DNA from: Burkholderiales bacterium
Lineage (GTDB): Bacteria; Pseudomonadota; Gammaproteobacteria; Burkholderiales; Burkholderiaceae_C
DNA: 64,000 nt
Reading direction: 5' to 3'
Assembly: GCA_947464185.1 (NCBI GenBank)
Contig: CANHVY010000006.1
Coordinates: forward strand, 37,033 to 101,032
Made by a program: the position numbers and the translations under genes. Below the pieces are notes generated by a model. That model was not told where the DNA came from. It ran no database searches and saw only the letters and a list, made by a program, of their open reading frames with translations. Shown one piece after another: positions 23,342 to 33,033 of the stretch (positions are counted from its first letter, which is position 1; every line of letters starts with the position of its first letter).

Positions 23342-24313
23342 ATGCAACGCAAGACCTTCACCGCCGCGCTGATCACCCTGGCGGCAGCCCTGTCCCTGCC
23401 CGCCGGCGCGCAGACGGCCTACCCCACCAAACCCGTCAAGCTGATGGTCGGCGCCGGCCCGGGCGGGGGCACCGACATCATCGCCCGCCTGCTGGCCGAG
23501 AAGTTCGCGGAAGGCCTGAAGGGCACCTGGGTGGTGGAGAACAGGCCCGGCGCCTCGAACACGATTGCCGCGGACATCACCGCCAAGGCCCCGGCCGACG
23601 GCCACACGCTGCTGGTGGCCACCAACACCGGCCAGGCCATCGCCCCGCACCTGCTGAAACTGGCCTTCGACCCCTTGAAGGACCTGGTGCCCCTGGGCCT
23701 GATCGCCACCGTGCCGAACGTGCTGGTGGTGGGCGCACAGGTGCCCGTAAAGAACGTGAGCGAACTCGTGGCTGCGATGAAGGCCAAGCCCGGGGACTTC
23801 AAGTACGCCTCCTCGGGCGTGGGCAGCACCCAGCACATCGCAGGCGAGGCCTTCGACATGGCCGCGGGCACCAAGAGCCAGCACATCCCCTACAAGGGCA
23901 GCAGCCAGGCGCACCTGGACATCATCGGCGGCAGTGTGCAGATGATGTTCGACACCACCTCCTCCGCGATGGCGCAGATCAAGGCCGGCAAGTTCAGGCC
24001 CCTGGCCGTGACCACGCCTGCCCGCTCGCCCCAGCTGCCCGAGGTGCCCACGCTGGCCGAAGCGGGTGTGCGCGGCGCCGAGATGAGCACCTGGTATGCG
24101 CTGTATGTCACCGCAGGCACCCCGCCCGATGTGGTGGCCCGGCTGCAGGCCGAGCTGGCACGCGTGATCAGGCTGCCGGACGTGGACGCCCGCCTCAAGG
24201 GCCTGGGCGGCGAGCCGTCGACCATCACGCCCGCGCAGTTCGCCGAGCTCAATCGTCAGGAATTCGAGCGCTTCGGCAAGCTGATCCGCGACGCCAAGAT
24301 CAAGCTGGATTGA
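23342..24313 (+). CDS. Bug/TctC-family substrate-binding protein (end of TRAP block)
   Basis: The start at 23342 (MQRKTFTAALITLAAALSLPAGAQ) gives a signal peptide and 323 aa; the 12 codons before it in the track are read-through. Motifs: 'VKLMVGAGPGGGTDIIARLLAEKF', 'WVVENRPGASNTIAADITAKAPADGHTLLVA', 'KLAFDPLKDLVPLGLIA', 'YASSGVGSTQHIAGEAFDM', 'HIPYKGSSQAHLDIIGGSVQMMFD'. It follows the PdxA2-like gene by 20 bp and is probably the last gene of the operon. A Bug protein in an operon that already has a full TRAP importer is redundant for uptake and may act in sensing, or in uptake with a distant TctAB pair. Confidence 0.93.
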   Translation: MQRKTFTAALITLAAALSLPAGAQTAYPTKPVKLMVGAGPGGGTDIIARLLAEKFAEGLKGTWVVENRPGASNTIAADITAKAPADGHTLLVATNTGQAIAPHLLKLAFDPLKDLVPLGLIATVPNVLVVGAQVPVKNVSELVAAMKAKPGDFKYASSGVGSTQHIAGEAFDMAAGTKSQHIPYKGSSQAHLDIIGGSVQMMFDTTSSAMAQIKAGKFRPLAVTTPARSPQLPEVPTLAEAGVRGAEMSTWYALYVTAGTPPDVVARLQAELARVIRLPDVDARLKGLGGEPSTITPAQFAELNRQEFERFGKLIRDAKIKLD

Positions 24314-24386
24314 CACCCGCCTGAGCACCGAAAGGCGCCATCCACTGGCCTCCGCGGATTGCGCCCAGGGCGCGACACCTCCCGCG

Positions 24387-25388
24387 TCAGCGGTCTTGCG
24401 CTGCCGGCAGCCGCACCACCAGGTTGCCCACGAGCTGGCCAGACTCCACGGCCTCGTGGGCGGCCACGATGTCGTGCAGGTCCACGCGGCGGGCGATCGG
24501 GTGCTGCAGCAGCCCGTCGTCGAGCATCCCGCGCAGCGCGGCCTCGGCAGCGGCGCGGTCGGCCACGCTCAGGGCGTAGACGATGAAGAAGTGCCAGGAC
24601 AGGTTCTTCACGATGAGCGGGAAGAAGGGGAACTCGAACCCCGCATTGCCGCTGCCGTAGACGACGGCGCAGCCACCGGGCTTGAGCATCTCGGCATCGA
24701 GCAGGCCGTTGGCCGCGACGTCCACCTCGATGACGCGGTCCAGCCCTTCACCGCCGGTCAGCTCGGCCACGCGGGCGGCCAGGGGCTCGTCACGGTAATT
24801 GATCGTGGCGTGTGCACCAGCCGCCAAGGCCACCTGGGCCTTGTGCGCCGAGCTGACGCTGGCAATCAACTGGCGTGCGCCCAGCAGGCGCGCGAACTGG
24901 ACGGCGTAGTGCCCGACCGCCCCCGCGCCACCGGCCACTAGCACGCGCTGGCCGGCCACGCCGCCGTAGCCGCGCACCGCGTGCAAGGCCGTCAGCGCGG
25001 GGATGCCGAAGCAGGCGCCCGCCTCCTTGGGCACGCCATCGGGCAGCTCCACCGCCTGCGCCGTGGGCAGGACGGTGCACTCCGCCGCCGTGCCGTCAGG
25101 GCGGCCCCAGGCGGCGTTCCAGACCCAGACGCGCCGGCCCAGGCGTTCCACAGGCACCCCGGAGCCCACGGCCTCGATCACGCCGGCACCGTCGCTGTGC
25201 GGGGTGACGCTCGGAAACGGCATGCCGCGGCCGCGAAGGTCCGCCCGTGACTTCACATCCGTGGGGTTGACGCCCGACCAGTGCAGGCGAACCTTCACCT
25301 CCCCGGGACCAGGCTCGGGTTCGGGCAGGTCGCCCAGCTGCAGCACCTCGCGCGCAGCGCCGGTGCGGGTGTAGAAGGCTGCTTTCAT
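24387..25388 (-). CDS. NADPH:quinone reductase-like zinc-independent MDR oxidoreductase
   Basis: The start is placed at the ATG at 25388 (MKAAFYTRTGAAREVLQLGDLPEPEPGPGEVKVRLHWSGVNPTDVKSR), giving 333 aa. It has the GroES-like N-terminal domain and the Rossmann domain 'RVLVAGGAGAVGHYAVQFARLLGARQLIASVSSAHKAQVALAAGAHATINYRDE'. There is no zinc-binding Cys cluster. It is related to quinone oxidoreductase (QOR/zeta-crystallin), which reduces quinones or enones with NADPH. It converges on the Bug gene and is divergent from the AbiEii-like gene. The physiological substrate is unknown. Confidence 0.92.
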   Translation of the reverse strand: MKAAFYTRTGAAREVLQLGDLPEPEPGPGEVKVRLHWSGVNPTDVKSRADLRGRGMPFPSVTPHSDGAGVIEAVGSGVPVERLGRRVWVWNAAWGRPDGTAAECTVLPTAQAVELPDGVPKEAGACFGIPALTALHAVRGYGGVAGQRVLVAGGAGAVGHYAVQFARLLGARQLIASVSSAHKAQVALAAGAHATINYRDEPLAARVAELTGGEGLDRVIEVDVAANGLLDAEMLKPGGCAVVYGSGNAGFEFPFFPLIVKNLSWHFFIVYALSVADRAAAEAALRGMLDDGLLQHPIARRVDLHDIVAAHEAVESGQLVGNLVVRLPAAQDR

Positions 25389-25492
25389 GAGCGGATCCTG
25401 AAGCAATGGCTGGCGGTGCGGGTGAAGGCGCGGGTGGCAAGTCGCGGCAGTCCACGCTTCGCAGGCGGGGCTCCGCGCCGCCACACTGCGGC

Positions 25493-26209
25493 ATGATGCC
25501 AGCCATGCCAAGCGATGCCCGTCCATTGCCGCCGGCCACGGCCCGCGTCTGGGCCTGGCTGGAGGGCCACCCCTTGATGACAGGTTTCATGCTCATCGGC
25601 GGCGCGGCGGCGGCCCTGCAGCTGGGGCACCGCAGCACCGAGGACCTGGATTTCGCCTGGGTGGGCCCATCGGACGCCCTGCCTCGCACCCAACTTCAGG
25701 AACTGCAGCGCCTCATGGCCGCGCAAGGCTGGCCGTGGCGGGACGCGCAGCGCCCGGAGAACGTGCGGCGTGCGTTGGAAGCCGGGATGCACCTGGCCGA
25801 CTACCAGCAGGTGCACCGCGTCGGTGAATCGGTCCAGTTGACACTGGTCAGCCTGGACCCACCGCTGCGTGCGCTGTTGCTGACTCCCGAGCGGGCGCAG
25901 CGTCGGATCGCCTCCCTGGAAGATCTGCTGCTCACCAAGCTGTACGCAGCGTCGCGGCGATCGCGGTCCAGCGACTGGGTGGACCTGCACGCCCTGATGA
26001 CACGGCACGGCTACCACCTGGGCCATGCGGTGACGCTGTTTCGCCGCCTGGACCGGCCCGACCTGTTCCAGTCGCTGCTGGCGCGGTGGCGCGAAGGCCG
26101 GGCCGAACAGGGGCCGCAGCCCCCCGAGGCGGTGCGGCAATACCTGCGTGCACAGGTCGAGGAGCTGGACCGGCGCATGGAGCAAGCCTGGCCCGGGGCT
26201 TCAGGCTAA
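25493..26209 (+). CDS. AbiEii-like nucleotidyltransferase-fold protein, no antitoxin partner visible
   Basis: About 238 aa; alternative starts at 25496 and 25505 are possible. The core 'LMTGFMLIGGAAAALQLGHRSTEDLDFAWV' is the G-G...(D/E)-D-x-D motif of the AbiEii/DNA polymerase-beta-like nucleotidyltransferases, followed by 'SLEDLLLTKLYAASRRSRSSDWVDLHALM', which matches the family's 'K..A...R...+D..D' part. AbiEii toxins add nucleotides to tRNA or other targets and are neutralised by an upstream AbiEi repressor. No AbiEi-like gene is adjacent (the neighbour is a divergent oxidoreductase, and the downstream gene is an ABC ATPase on the other strand). It may be a domesticated or solitary family member. 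The family call is reasonable; activity is unproven. Confidence 0.72.
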   Translation: MMPAMPSDARPLPPATARVWAWLEGHPLMTGFMLIGGAAAALQLGHRSTEDLDFAWVGPSDALPRTQLQELQRLMAAQGWPWRDAQRPENVRRALEAGMHLADYQQVHRVGESVQLTLVSLDPPLRALLLTPERAQRRIASLEDLLLTKLYAASRRSRSSDWVDLHALMTRHGYHLGHAVTLFRRLDRPDLFQSLLARWREGRAEQGPQPPEAVRQYLRAQVEELDRRMEQAWPGASG

Positions 26210-27015
26210 GCGCGGACCTGCTGCGCCCGCTGCGCCGCCAGCACCTCGGCGCGCACGCACTCGGTCAACTCTTCCTTCAGCGCGGCGAAGGCCGGGGTGG
26301 TCTTCATCGAGTAGTGCCGTGGGTGCGGCAGGTCCACGGGGCGGTCGAGCTTGATGCGGCCCGGGCGCGCGCTCATCACCACCGTGCGGCTGGCCATGAA
26401 CACGGACTCGTCGATGTCATGGGTGACGAAGAGCACGGTCTTGCGCTCGGCCTCCCAGATGGACAGCAGCAACTCCTGCATCAGCTCGCGCGTCTGGTGG
26501 TCCAGCGCGCCGAAGGGCTCGTCCATCAGCAGGATGCGCGGCCCGTTGGCCAGGGCGCGGGCGATGGCCGTGCGCTGCTGCATGCCGCCCGAGAGCTGCT
26601 TGGGGTAGTGCTGCTCGAAGCCCGTCAGGCCCACCTTCGCGATGAAGCCATGGGCGATCTCGAGCTGCTGTGCGCGCGGCAGTCCGCGTTCGCGCAGGCC
26701 GAAACACACGTTGTCCAGCACGTTCAGCCAGGGGAACAGGGTGTAGCTCTGGAACACCATGCCGCGGTCGGCACCGGGGCCCTCGATGCGCTGGCCGTCG
26801 AGTTGCACCTCACCGGCCGTGGGGTGGTCCAGCCCGGCCACGATGCGCAGCAGCGTGCTCTTGCCGCAGCCGCTGGGGCCGAGGATGGTGACGAAGTCGT
26901 TCTCGGCCACGTCCAGATCGGTGGACTGCAGGGCCAGGGTGCCGCCCCCGGCGCCGTCAAAGCGGCGCTCGACGCCGCGGATCTTCAAGATGGTCAAAGG
27001 ACACACTCCAACCAA
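26206..27015 (-). CDS. ABC transporter ATP-binding protein, NitT/TauT type
   Basis: A 269-aa ATPase with Walker A 'GPSGCGKSTLLR', Q-loop 'MVFQSYTLFPWL', signature 'LSGGMQQRTAIARAL', Walker B 'ILLMDEPFGALD' and H-loop 'FVTHDIDES'. This is the SsuB/TauB/NrtD-like class that pairs with a single permease. The start is unclear: the track start is a TTG, and a GTG at 27006 or a TTG at 26997 preceded by GGAG are equally plausible. It is the last gene of the minus-strand hut operon (hutU, hutH, binding protein, permease, ATPase), about 80 bp after the permease gene. Its C-terminus overlaps the convergent AbiEii-like gene by 4 bp. Confidence 0.93.
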   Translation of the reverse strand: MVGVCPLTILKIRGVERRFDGAGGGTLALQSTDLDVAENDFVTILGPSGCGKSTLLRIVAGLDHPTAGEVQLDGQRIEGPGADRGMVFQSYTLFPWLNVLDNVCFGLRERGLPRAQQLEIAHGFIAKVGLTGFEQHYPKQLSGGMQQRTAIARALANGPRILLMDEPFGALDHQTRELMQELLLSIWEAERKTVLFVTHDIDESVFMASRTVVMSARPGRIKLDRPVDLPHPRHYSMKTTPAFAALKEELTECVRAEVLAAQRAQQVRA

Positions 27016-27097
27016 GCCAGCGCCACGGAACCTGCGCTGCCGGGCCGTCGGCGATCGGCCCCCTCAGGGGGTTGCGAGCGAACGCGAGCTTGGGGGC

Positions 27098-27871
27098 TCA
27101 TAGCCTTGCCCAGGGATACAGCCGCCGGTTCACGGCCTTGAACAGCAAATCGCTGGCCAGCCCGATGACGCCGATGACGATGATGCCGAAAATGATCTGG
27201 TCGGTGGCCATCAGCGCCTGGCTGTCGGTGATCATGTGGCCGATGCCACTGGAGGCACCGATGAGCTCGGCCACGATCACATACGTCCAGGCCCAGCCCA
27301 GCACCATGCGAAGCGTCTCCGCGATCTCGGGCGCCGCGCCCGGGATCAGCACGCGCCGGATCAGCCCGCGGTCGCCCACGCCCAGGGTGTAGGCGGCCTC
27401 CACCAGATCGCGCCGTGTGTTGCCCACGATCACGGCGATCATCAACACCAGTTGGAAGAAACTGCCGATGAATATGACAGCGAGCTTCTGCGCCTCACCG
27501 ATGCCCGCCCACAGGATCAACAACGGAATGAAGGCGCTGGCCGGCAGGTAGCGGGCGAAACTGACGAAGGGTTCGAAGAAGGCCTCGATGGGTTTGTAGG
27601 CCCCCATGGCCACGCCCAGGGGCAAGGCCAGGACGGCGGCGATGAGGAAGCCGCCCACCACGCGCCACACGGTCATGCCGATGTCTTCGGCAAAGCCCAT
27701 CTGCGTCAGCAGCACCCAGCCCGACTTCACCATGGTGATCGGATCGGCCAGGAAAGTCTTGCTGACGAAGCCACCCAACGTGGCCACCGCCCAGGCGGCC
27801 ACGAAGACGACGAAGAAGGCCACGCCCAGCACCACGCGGGTGCCGGGCGCCACAGGGGTCAGCGGCTTCAA
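27098..27871 (-). CDS. ABC transporter permease, NitT/TauT type
   Basis: A 257-aa inner-membrane protein with about six hydrophobic segments. The cytoplasmic EAA-type loop reads 'DLVEAAYTLGVGDRGLIRRVLIPGAAPEIAETLRMVLGWAWTYVIVAELIGA'. It belongs to the TauC/SsuC/NrtB permease group. It starts 13 bp after the binding-protein stop and is followed by the ATPase gene, so the three encode one importer. Its position right after hutH suggests that it imports histidine, urocanate or a related imidazole compound, although most known hut transporters are of other classes. Confidence 0.93.
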   Translation of the reverse strand: MKPLTPVAPGTRVVLGVAFFVVFVAAWAVATLGGFVSKTFLADPITMVKSGWVLLTQMGFAEDIGMTVWRVVGGFLIAAVLALPLGVAMGAYKPIEAFFEPFVSFARYLPASAFIPLLILWAGIGEAQKLAVIFIGSFFQLVLMIAVIVGNTRRDLVEAAYTLGVGDRGLIRRVLIPGAAPEIAETLRMVLGWAWTYVIVAELIGASSGIGHMITDSQALMATDQIIFGIIVIGVIGLASDLLFKAVNRRLYPWARL

Positions 27872-27884
27872 GATGCGGGCCGTG

Positions 27885-28847
27885 TCACTTCAGGAAGCGC
27901 GTGTCGGCCAGCTTGGACATGTCCGGCAGGGCCTTGATGATGCCGGCCTCCAGCAGGATCTCGGCGGCCTTCTTGCTGAACGCGGCGTGTTCGCCGGCGA
28001 AGAACTTGGCGTTGGCCTCACGGTCCTGCCAGCGCAGGTAGGCTTGGCTCTTCTCGAAGGCCTCGCCGGTCTGCTTGACATCGGCGCCCATGATCTCGAA
28101 GCTCTTCTTCGGCTCGGTCTTGATCATGGCCACGGCATCGAAGTAGGCGTCGGTCAGGGCCTTGGCGGCCTTGGGGTTCTCGGCCAGGAACTTGGGCGTG
28201 CAGCCGAAGGTGTCCATGATCATCGGGTAGTCCAGCGTGGTGGCGATGATCTTGCCGGCCTCGGGTTTGGCACGCACAGCACTCAGGAAGGGCTCGTAGG
28301 TCATGGCCGCGTCGATGCCGGCGGTGCCCGCGATCATGGCGTTGGCAGCAGCCTGCGGCTCGAGGTTGACCACCTTGACGTCCTTCATGCTCAGGCCGTT
28401 CTCGCGCAGCATCCAGGCCAGGGTGAAGTAAGGCGCGGTGCCGGGCGCGCTGGCAGCCACGGTCTTGCCCTTCAGGTCCTTGATGGAGTTGATGCCGGCC
28501 TTGACCACCATGCCGTCGGCGCCGAAGCTCTTGTCGAGCTGGAAGATCTGCGTGGTGGCCACGCCGTTGGCATTCCAGACCACCCAGGTCTCCACCGTGG
28601 TGGCCGCGCACTGGATGTCACCGGAGGCAATGGCCAGGTGGCGGTCCTTCTGCGGGATCTTCTTGATGCTGACGTCCAGCCCGAGCTTCTTGTACAGACC
28701 CGCCTCCTTGGCCAGGGTCAGCGGGGCAAAGCCCGTCCAGCCGGACATGCCAATGGCGACCTTGGTCTCCTGAGCGGAGGCGGCGGTGCCGAGGGTGGCC
28801 AGGGAGACAGCGGCCGAAGCGGCCAGGGCGATCATGGACTTCTTCAC
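27885..28847 (-). CDS. ABC transporter substrate-binding protein, NitT/TauT type, linked to hut genes
   Basis: The start is a GTG at 28847 (VKKSMIALAASAAVSLATLGTAASAQ) behind an AGGAG box; the ORF-track start lies inside hutH. The product is about 320 aa with a signal peptide. The mature part 'TKVAIGMSGWTGFAPLTLAKEAGLYKKLGLDVSIKKIPQKDRHLAIASGDIQCAATTVETWVVW' and 'TFGCTPKFLAENPKAAKALTDAYFDAVAMIKTEP' fits the NMT1/SsuA-like family. It lies 64 bp after hutH on the same strand and heads the ABC importer. The ligand is inferred to be histidine or urocanate from its position only. Confidence 0.9.
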   Translation of the reverse strand: MKKSMIALAASAAVSLATLGTAASAQETKVAIGMSGWTGFAPLTLAKEAGLYKKLGLDVSIKKIPQKDRHLAIASGDIQCAATTVETWVVWNANGVATTQIFQLDKSFGADGMVVKAGINSIKDLKGKTVAASAPGTAPYFTLAWMLRENGLSMKDVKVVNLEPQAAANAMIAGTAGIDAAMTYEPFLSAVRAKPEAGKIIATTLDYPMIMDTFGCTPKFLAENPKAAKALTDAYFDAVAMIKTEPKKSFEIMGADVKQTGEAFEKSQAYLRWQDREANAKFFAGEHAAFSKKAAEILLEAGIIKALPDMSKLADTRFLK

Positions 28848-28911
28848 AGGGGACTCCTCATCAAAGTGGTCAGGCAGAAAACGGCAACCGCAGGGGGGAA
28901 CCATAAGCCCC

Positions 28912-30449
28912 TCACGCGGCCACCCACAAGGCTGGCAAACCCGCAAGCTGGCGCAACACGCCAGCCGCTTGGCCATTCAGGACGGCCGCCGCAGCGGCTT
29001 CGATGTCAGGTGCCAGGTAGCGGTCCTGCATCATGGCGGGGCAGCGCTGGCGCAGCAGCCCATGGGCCGCCTCCAGCGGGGCCGAGCTGCGCAGGGGCCG
29101 CAAAAACTCCACGCCCTGCGCCGCCGCCAGCCACTCGATGCCCAGGATGTGGGCCACGTTGGCGATCATGGGCTGCAGGCGCCGCGCGGCAAAGGTGGCC
29201 ATGCTGACATGGTCTTCCTGGTTGGCGCTGGTGGGCACGGAATCCACGCTGGCCGGGTGCGCGAGCGACTTGTTCTCGCTGGCCAGGGCGGCGGCTGTTA
29301 CGTGGGCGATCATGAAGCCGCTGTTCAGGCCCGGCTCGGCGCAGAGAAAGGGCGGCAGGCGCGAGACGTTGGCATCGATCAGCATGGCGATGCGGCGCTC
29401 GGCAATCGCCCCGACTTCGGCGATGGCCACCGCCATCGCGTCGGCGGCCAGCGCCACCGGCTCGGCGTGGAAGTTGCCGCCGGAAATCATCTGTCCGCTC
29501 TCGGCAAAGACGAGCGGGTTGTCGGTCACTGCATTGGCCTCGCGCAGCAGCACCAGCGCGGCGTGGCGCAGCTGGTCCAGGCAAGCACCCACCACCTGGG
29601 GCTGGCAGCGCAGGCAGTAAGGGTCCTGCACGCGGTCGTCGCCTTCGCGGTGCGAGGAGCGGATCTCGCTGCCCTGCAGCAAGGCGCGGTAGTAGCGGGC
29701 CACGTCAATCTGCCCCGGCTGGCCGCGCAGCTCATGGATGCGCGGGTCGAAGGGCCCGTCGCTGCCGCGCGCCGCGTCCACCGTCAACGCACCGATGACC
29801 AGCGCTGCCTCCAGCACCGGCTCGAAGCTGAACAGCGCGTGCAGCGCCAGCGCGGTGGAGGCCTGCGTGCCGTTGATCAGCGCCAGGCCTTCCTTGGCCG
29901 CCAGCTCCAGCGGCGCAATGCCGTGCGCGCGCAAGACCTTGGCGGCGGGCTGACGTTGCCCGTCGACGACAAACTCCCCCTCGCCCAGCAAGGCCAGCGT
30001 CATGTGCGACAGCGGCGCCAGGTCGCCCGAGGCGCCGACGGAGCCCTGCGACGGGATGTGGGGCACGAGGCCTGCGTTGAACACCTCCAGCAGCTTGTGG
30101 ATCACCACCGGCCGCACACCCGAATGCGCGCGCGCCAGGCTAGCCGCCTTGAGTGCCAGGATGAGCCGCACCACGGGCGCGGCCATCGGCTCGCCCACAC
30201 CCACGCTGTGCGAGCGGATGAGGTTGCGCTGCAGGGCGGCCAGATCGTCCGCCCCGATGCGGGTGCTGGCCAGCTTGCCAAAGCCCGTGTTGACGCCATA
30301 GACCGGCGCATCCCCCGCCGCGGCCCGTTGCACCACCGCTGCGCTGGCCTCGATGGCAGGCCAGGCGCCGGCCTCCAGCTGCAGCTGCACGCCGCCGGCA
30401 TGCAGGGCCTGCAGGTCGTCGAGGCTGAGGTGGCCGGGCTGGAGGATCA

Positions 30450-30450
<1 letters not shown>
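28912..30450 (-). CDS. hutH: Histidine ammonia-lyase (histidase)
   Basis: Converts L-histidine to trans-urocanate and ammonia, the first step of histidine breakdown. The 512-aa product has the Ala-Ser-Gly triad in '[14 protein letters not shown]' (residues about 140-142) that forms the MIO electrophile, the active-site '[13 protein letters not shown]' and '[16 protein letters not shown]', and the C-terminal '[36 protein letters not shown]'. The ATG at 30450 shares its first base with the hutU stop (TGATG), so translation is coupled. The order hutU-hutH followed by an ABC importer forms the minus-strand arm of the hut divergon, under probable HutC control. Confidence 0.97.
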
Positions 30451-32156
<1,706 letters not shown>

Positions 32157-32261
32157 GGCGGACTCGTCGGCTGGGGGTCGGGTGCAGGCTGCGGGTACAC
32201 GCTGCGGAAGCCGGCACCGCCTCAAGACCCGAGGCAGCGCCCACTAGGGTTGCACTCTAGT

Positions 32262-32271
32262 TGTCTAGACA
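32262..32271. promoter_or_regulatory. Candidate HutC operator (TGTCTAGACA)
   Basis: A perfect 10-bp palindrome, TGTCTAGACA, lies in the hutU-hutC intergenic region, 24 bp before the hutC start. It resembles the TGT(n4)ACA core recognised by HutC/GntR-type repressors. Its position allows control of both arms of the hut divergon. No experimental evidence; judged from symmetry and location. Confidence 0.55.
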
Positions 32272-32295
32272 GGCCTAGGCAAGTAGCATGAACCT

Positions 32296-33033
32296 ATGGT
32301 TTCCACCAAGACCACCTCGCCAGGCACTGCGCAGTCGCCCGCCCCCTTCGCCCGCATCAAGCAGCATCTGAAGGAGGGCTTGGCCGCGGGCCGCTGGCCA
32401 CCGGGCGCCCTGATGCCTTCAGAGGCCGAGCTGGTGGCCCTGTTCGGTGTCAGCCGCATGACGGTCAACCGCGCGCTGCGCGAACTGCAGGCCGAGGGCC
32501 TGGTGCAGCGTTCGCAGGGGGTGGGCACCTTCGCCGCTCCGCTGCACCAGGTGTCCAGCACCCTCACCATCCGCGACCTGCAGGAAGAGATCAGCGCCCG
32601 CGGGCACCTGCACCACGCCGTCGTGCATCTGCAACGCAGCGAGCCGGCCCCCGAGCCGTTGGCGGCCCAGTTGGGGGTGGCGGTGGGCGCGGAGGTCTTC
32701 CACACCTTGATCGTCCACCATGAGAACGGCCTGCCGCTGCAGTGCGAAGACCGCTTCGTCAACCCGGGCTGCGCCCCGGGCTACCTGGGAGCCGACTTCA
32801 CGCAGACCACGCCTACGCGCTACCTGTTCGAACACACCGCCCTGTGGCGCGCGCAGTACTCCATCGAGTCGGCCCGCGCCACGGCCCAGGAGGCCCAGCT
32901 GCTGAGCATCGCGCCAGACGAGCCCTGCCTGGTGGTGGTGCGGCGCACCTTCACGCGAGACGCGGCCATCACGATCGCCCGGCTGGTGCACCCCGGATCG
33001 CGCTACCGGCTTTCGGGAGAATTCACGCCATGA
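32296..33033 (+). CDS. hutC: Histidine utilisation repressor HutC (GntR family, UTRA domain)
   Basis: A 245-aa regulator with an N-terminal winged helix ('PFARIKQHLKEGLAAGRWPPGALMPSEAELVALFGVSRMTVNRALRELQAEGLVQRSQGVGTFAA') and a UTRA ligand-binding domain ('FHTLIVHHENGLPLQCEDRFVNPGCAPGYLGADFTQTTPTRYLFEHTALWRAQYSIESARA', 'LVVVRRTFTRDAAITIARLVHPGSRYRLSGEF'). The 'TPTRYLFE' and 'EDRFVNP' stretches are typical of HutC, which is released from DNA by urocanate. It overlaps the next gene by 4 bases (ATGA) and leads the plus-strand hut arm. Confidence 0.95.
   Translation: MVSTKTTSPGTAQSPAPFARIKQHLKEGLAAGRWPPGALMPSEAELVALFGVSRMTVNRALRELQAEGLVQRSQGVGTFAAPLHQVSSTLTIRDLQEEISARGHLHHAVVHLQRSEPAPEPLAAQLGVAVGAEVFHTLIVHHENGLPLQCEDRFVNPGCAPGYLGADFTQTTPTRYLFEHTALWRAQYSIESARATAQEAQLLSIAPDEPCLVVVRRTFTRDAAITIARLVHPGSRYRLSGEFTP

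Noticed and set aside
23342-24313. Treating the Bug protein as the binding protein of the TRAP permeases
   Set aside because: The operon already has a bona fide DctP; Bug proteins are a different fold family and pair with TctAB.
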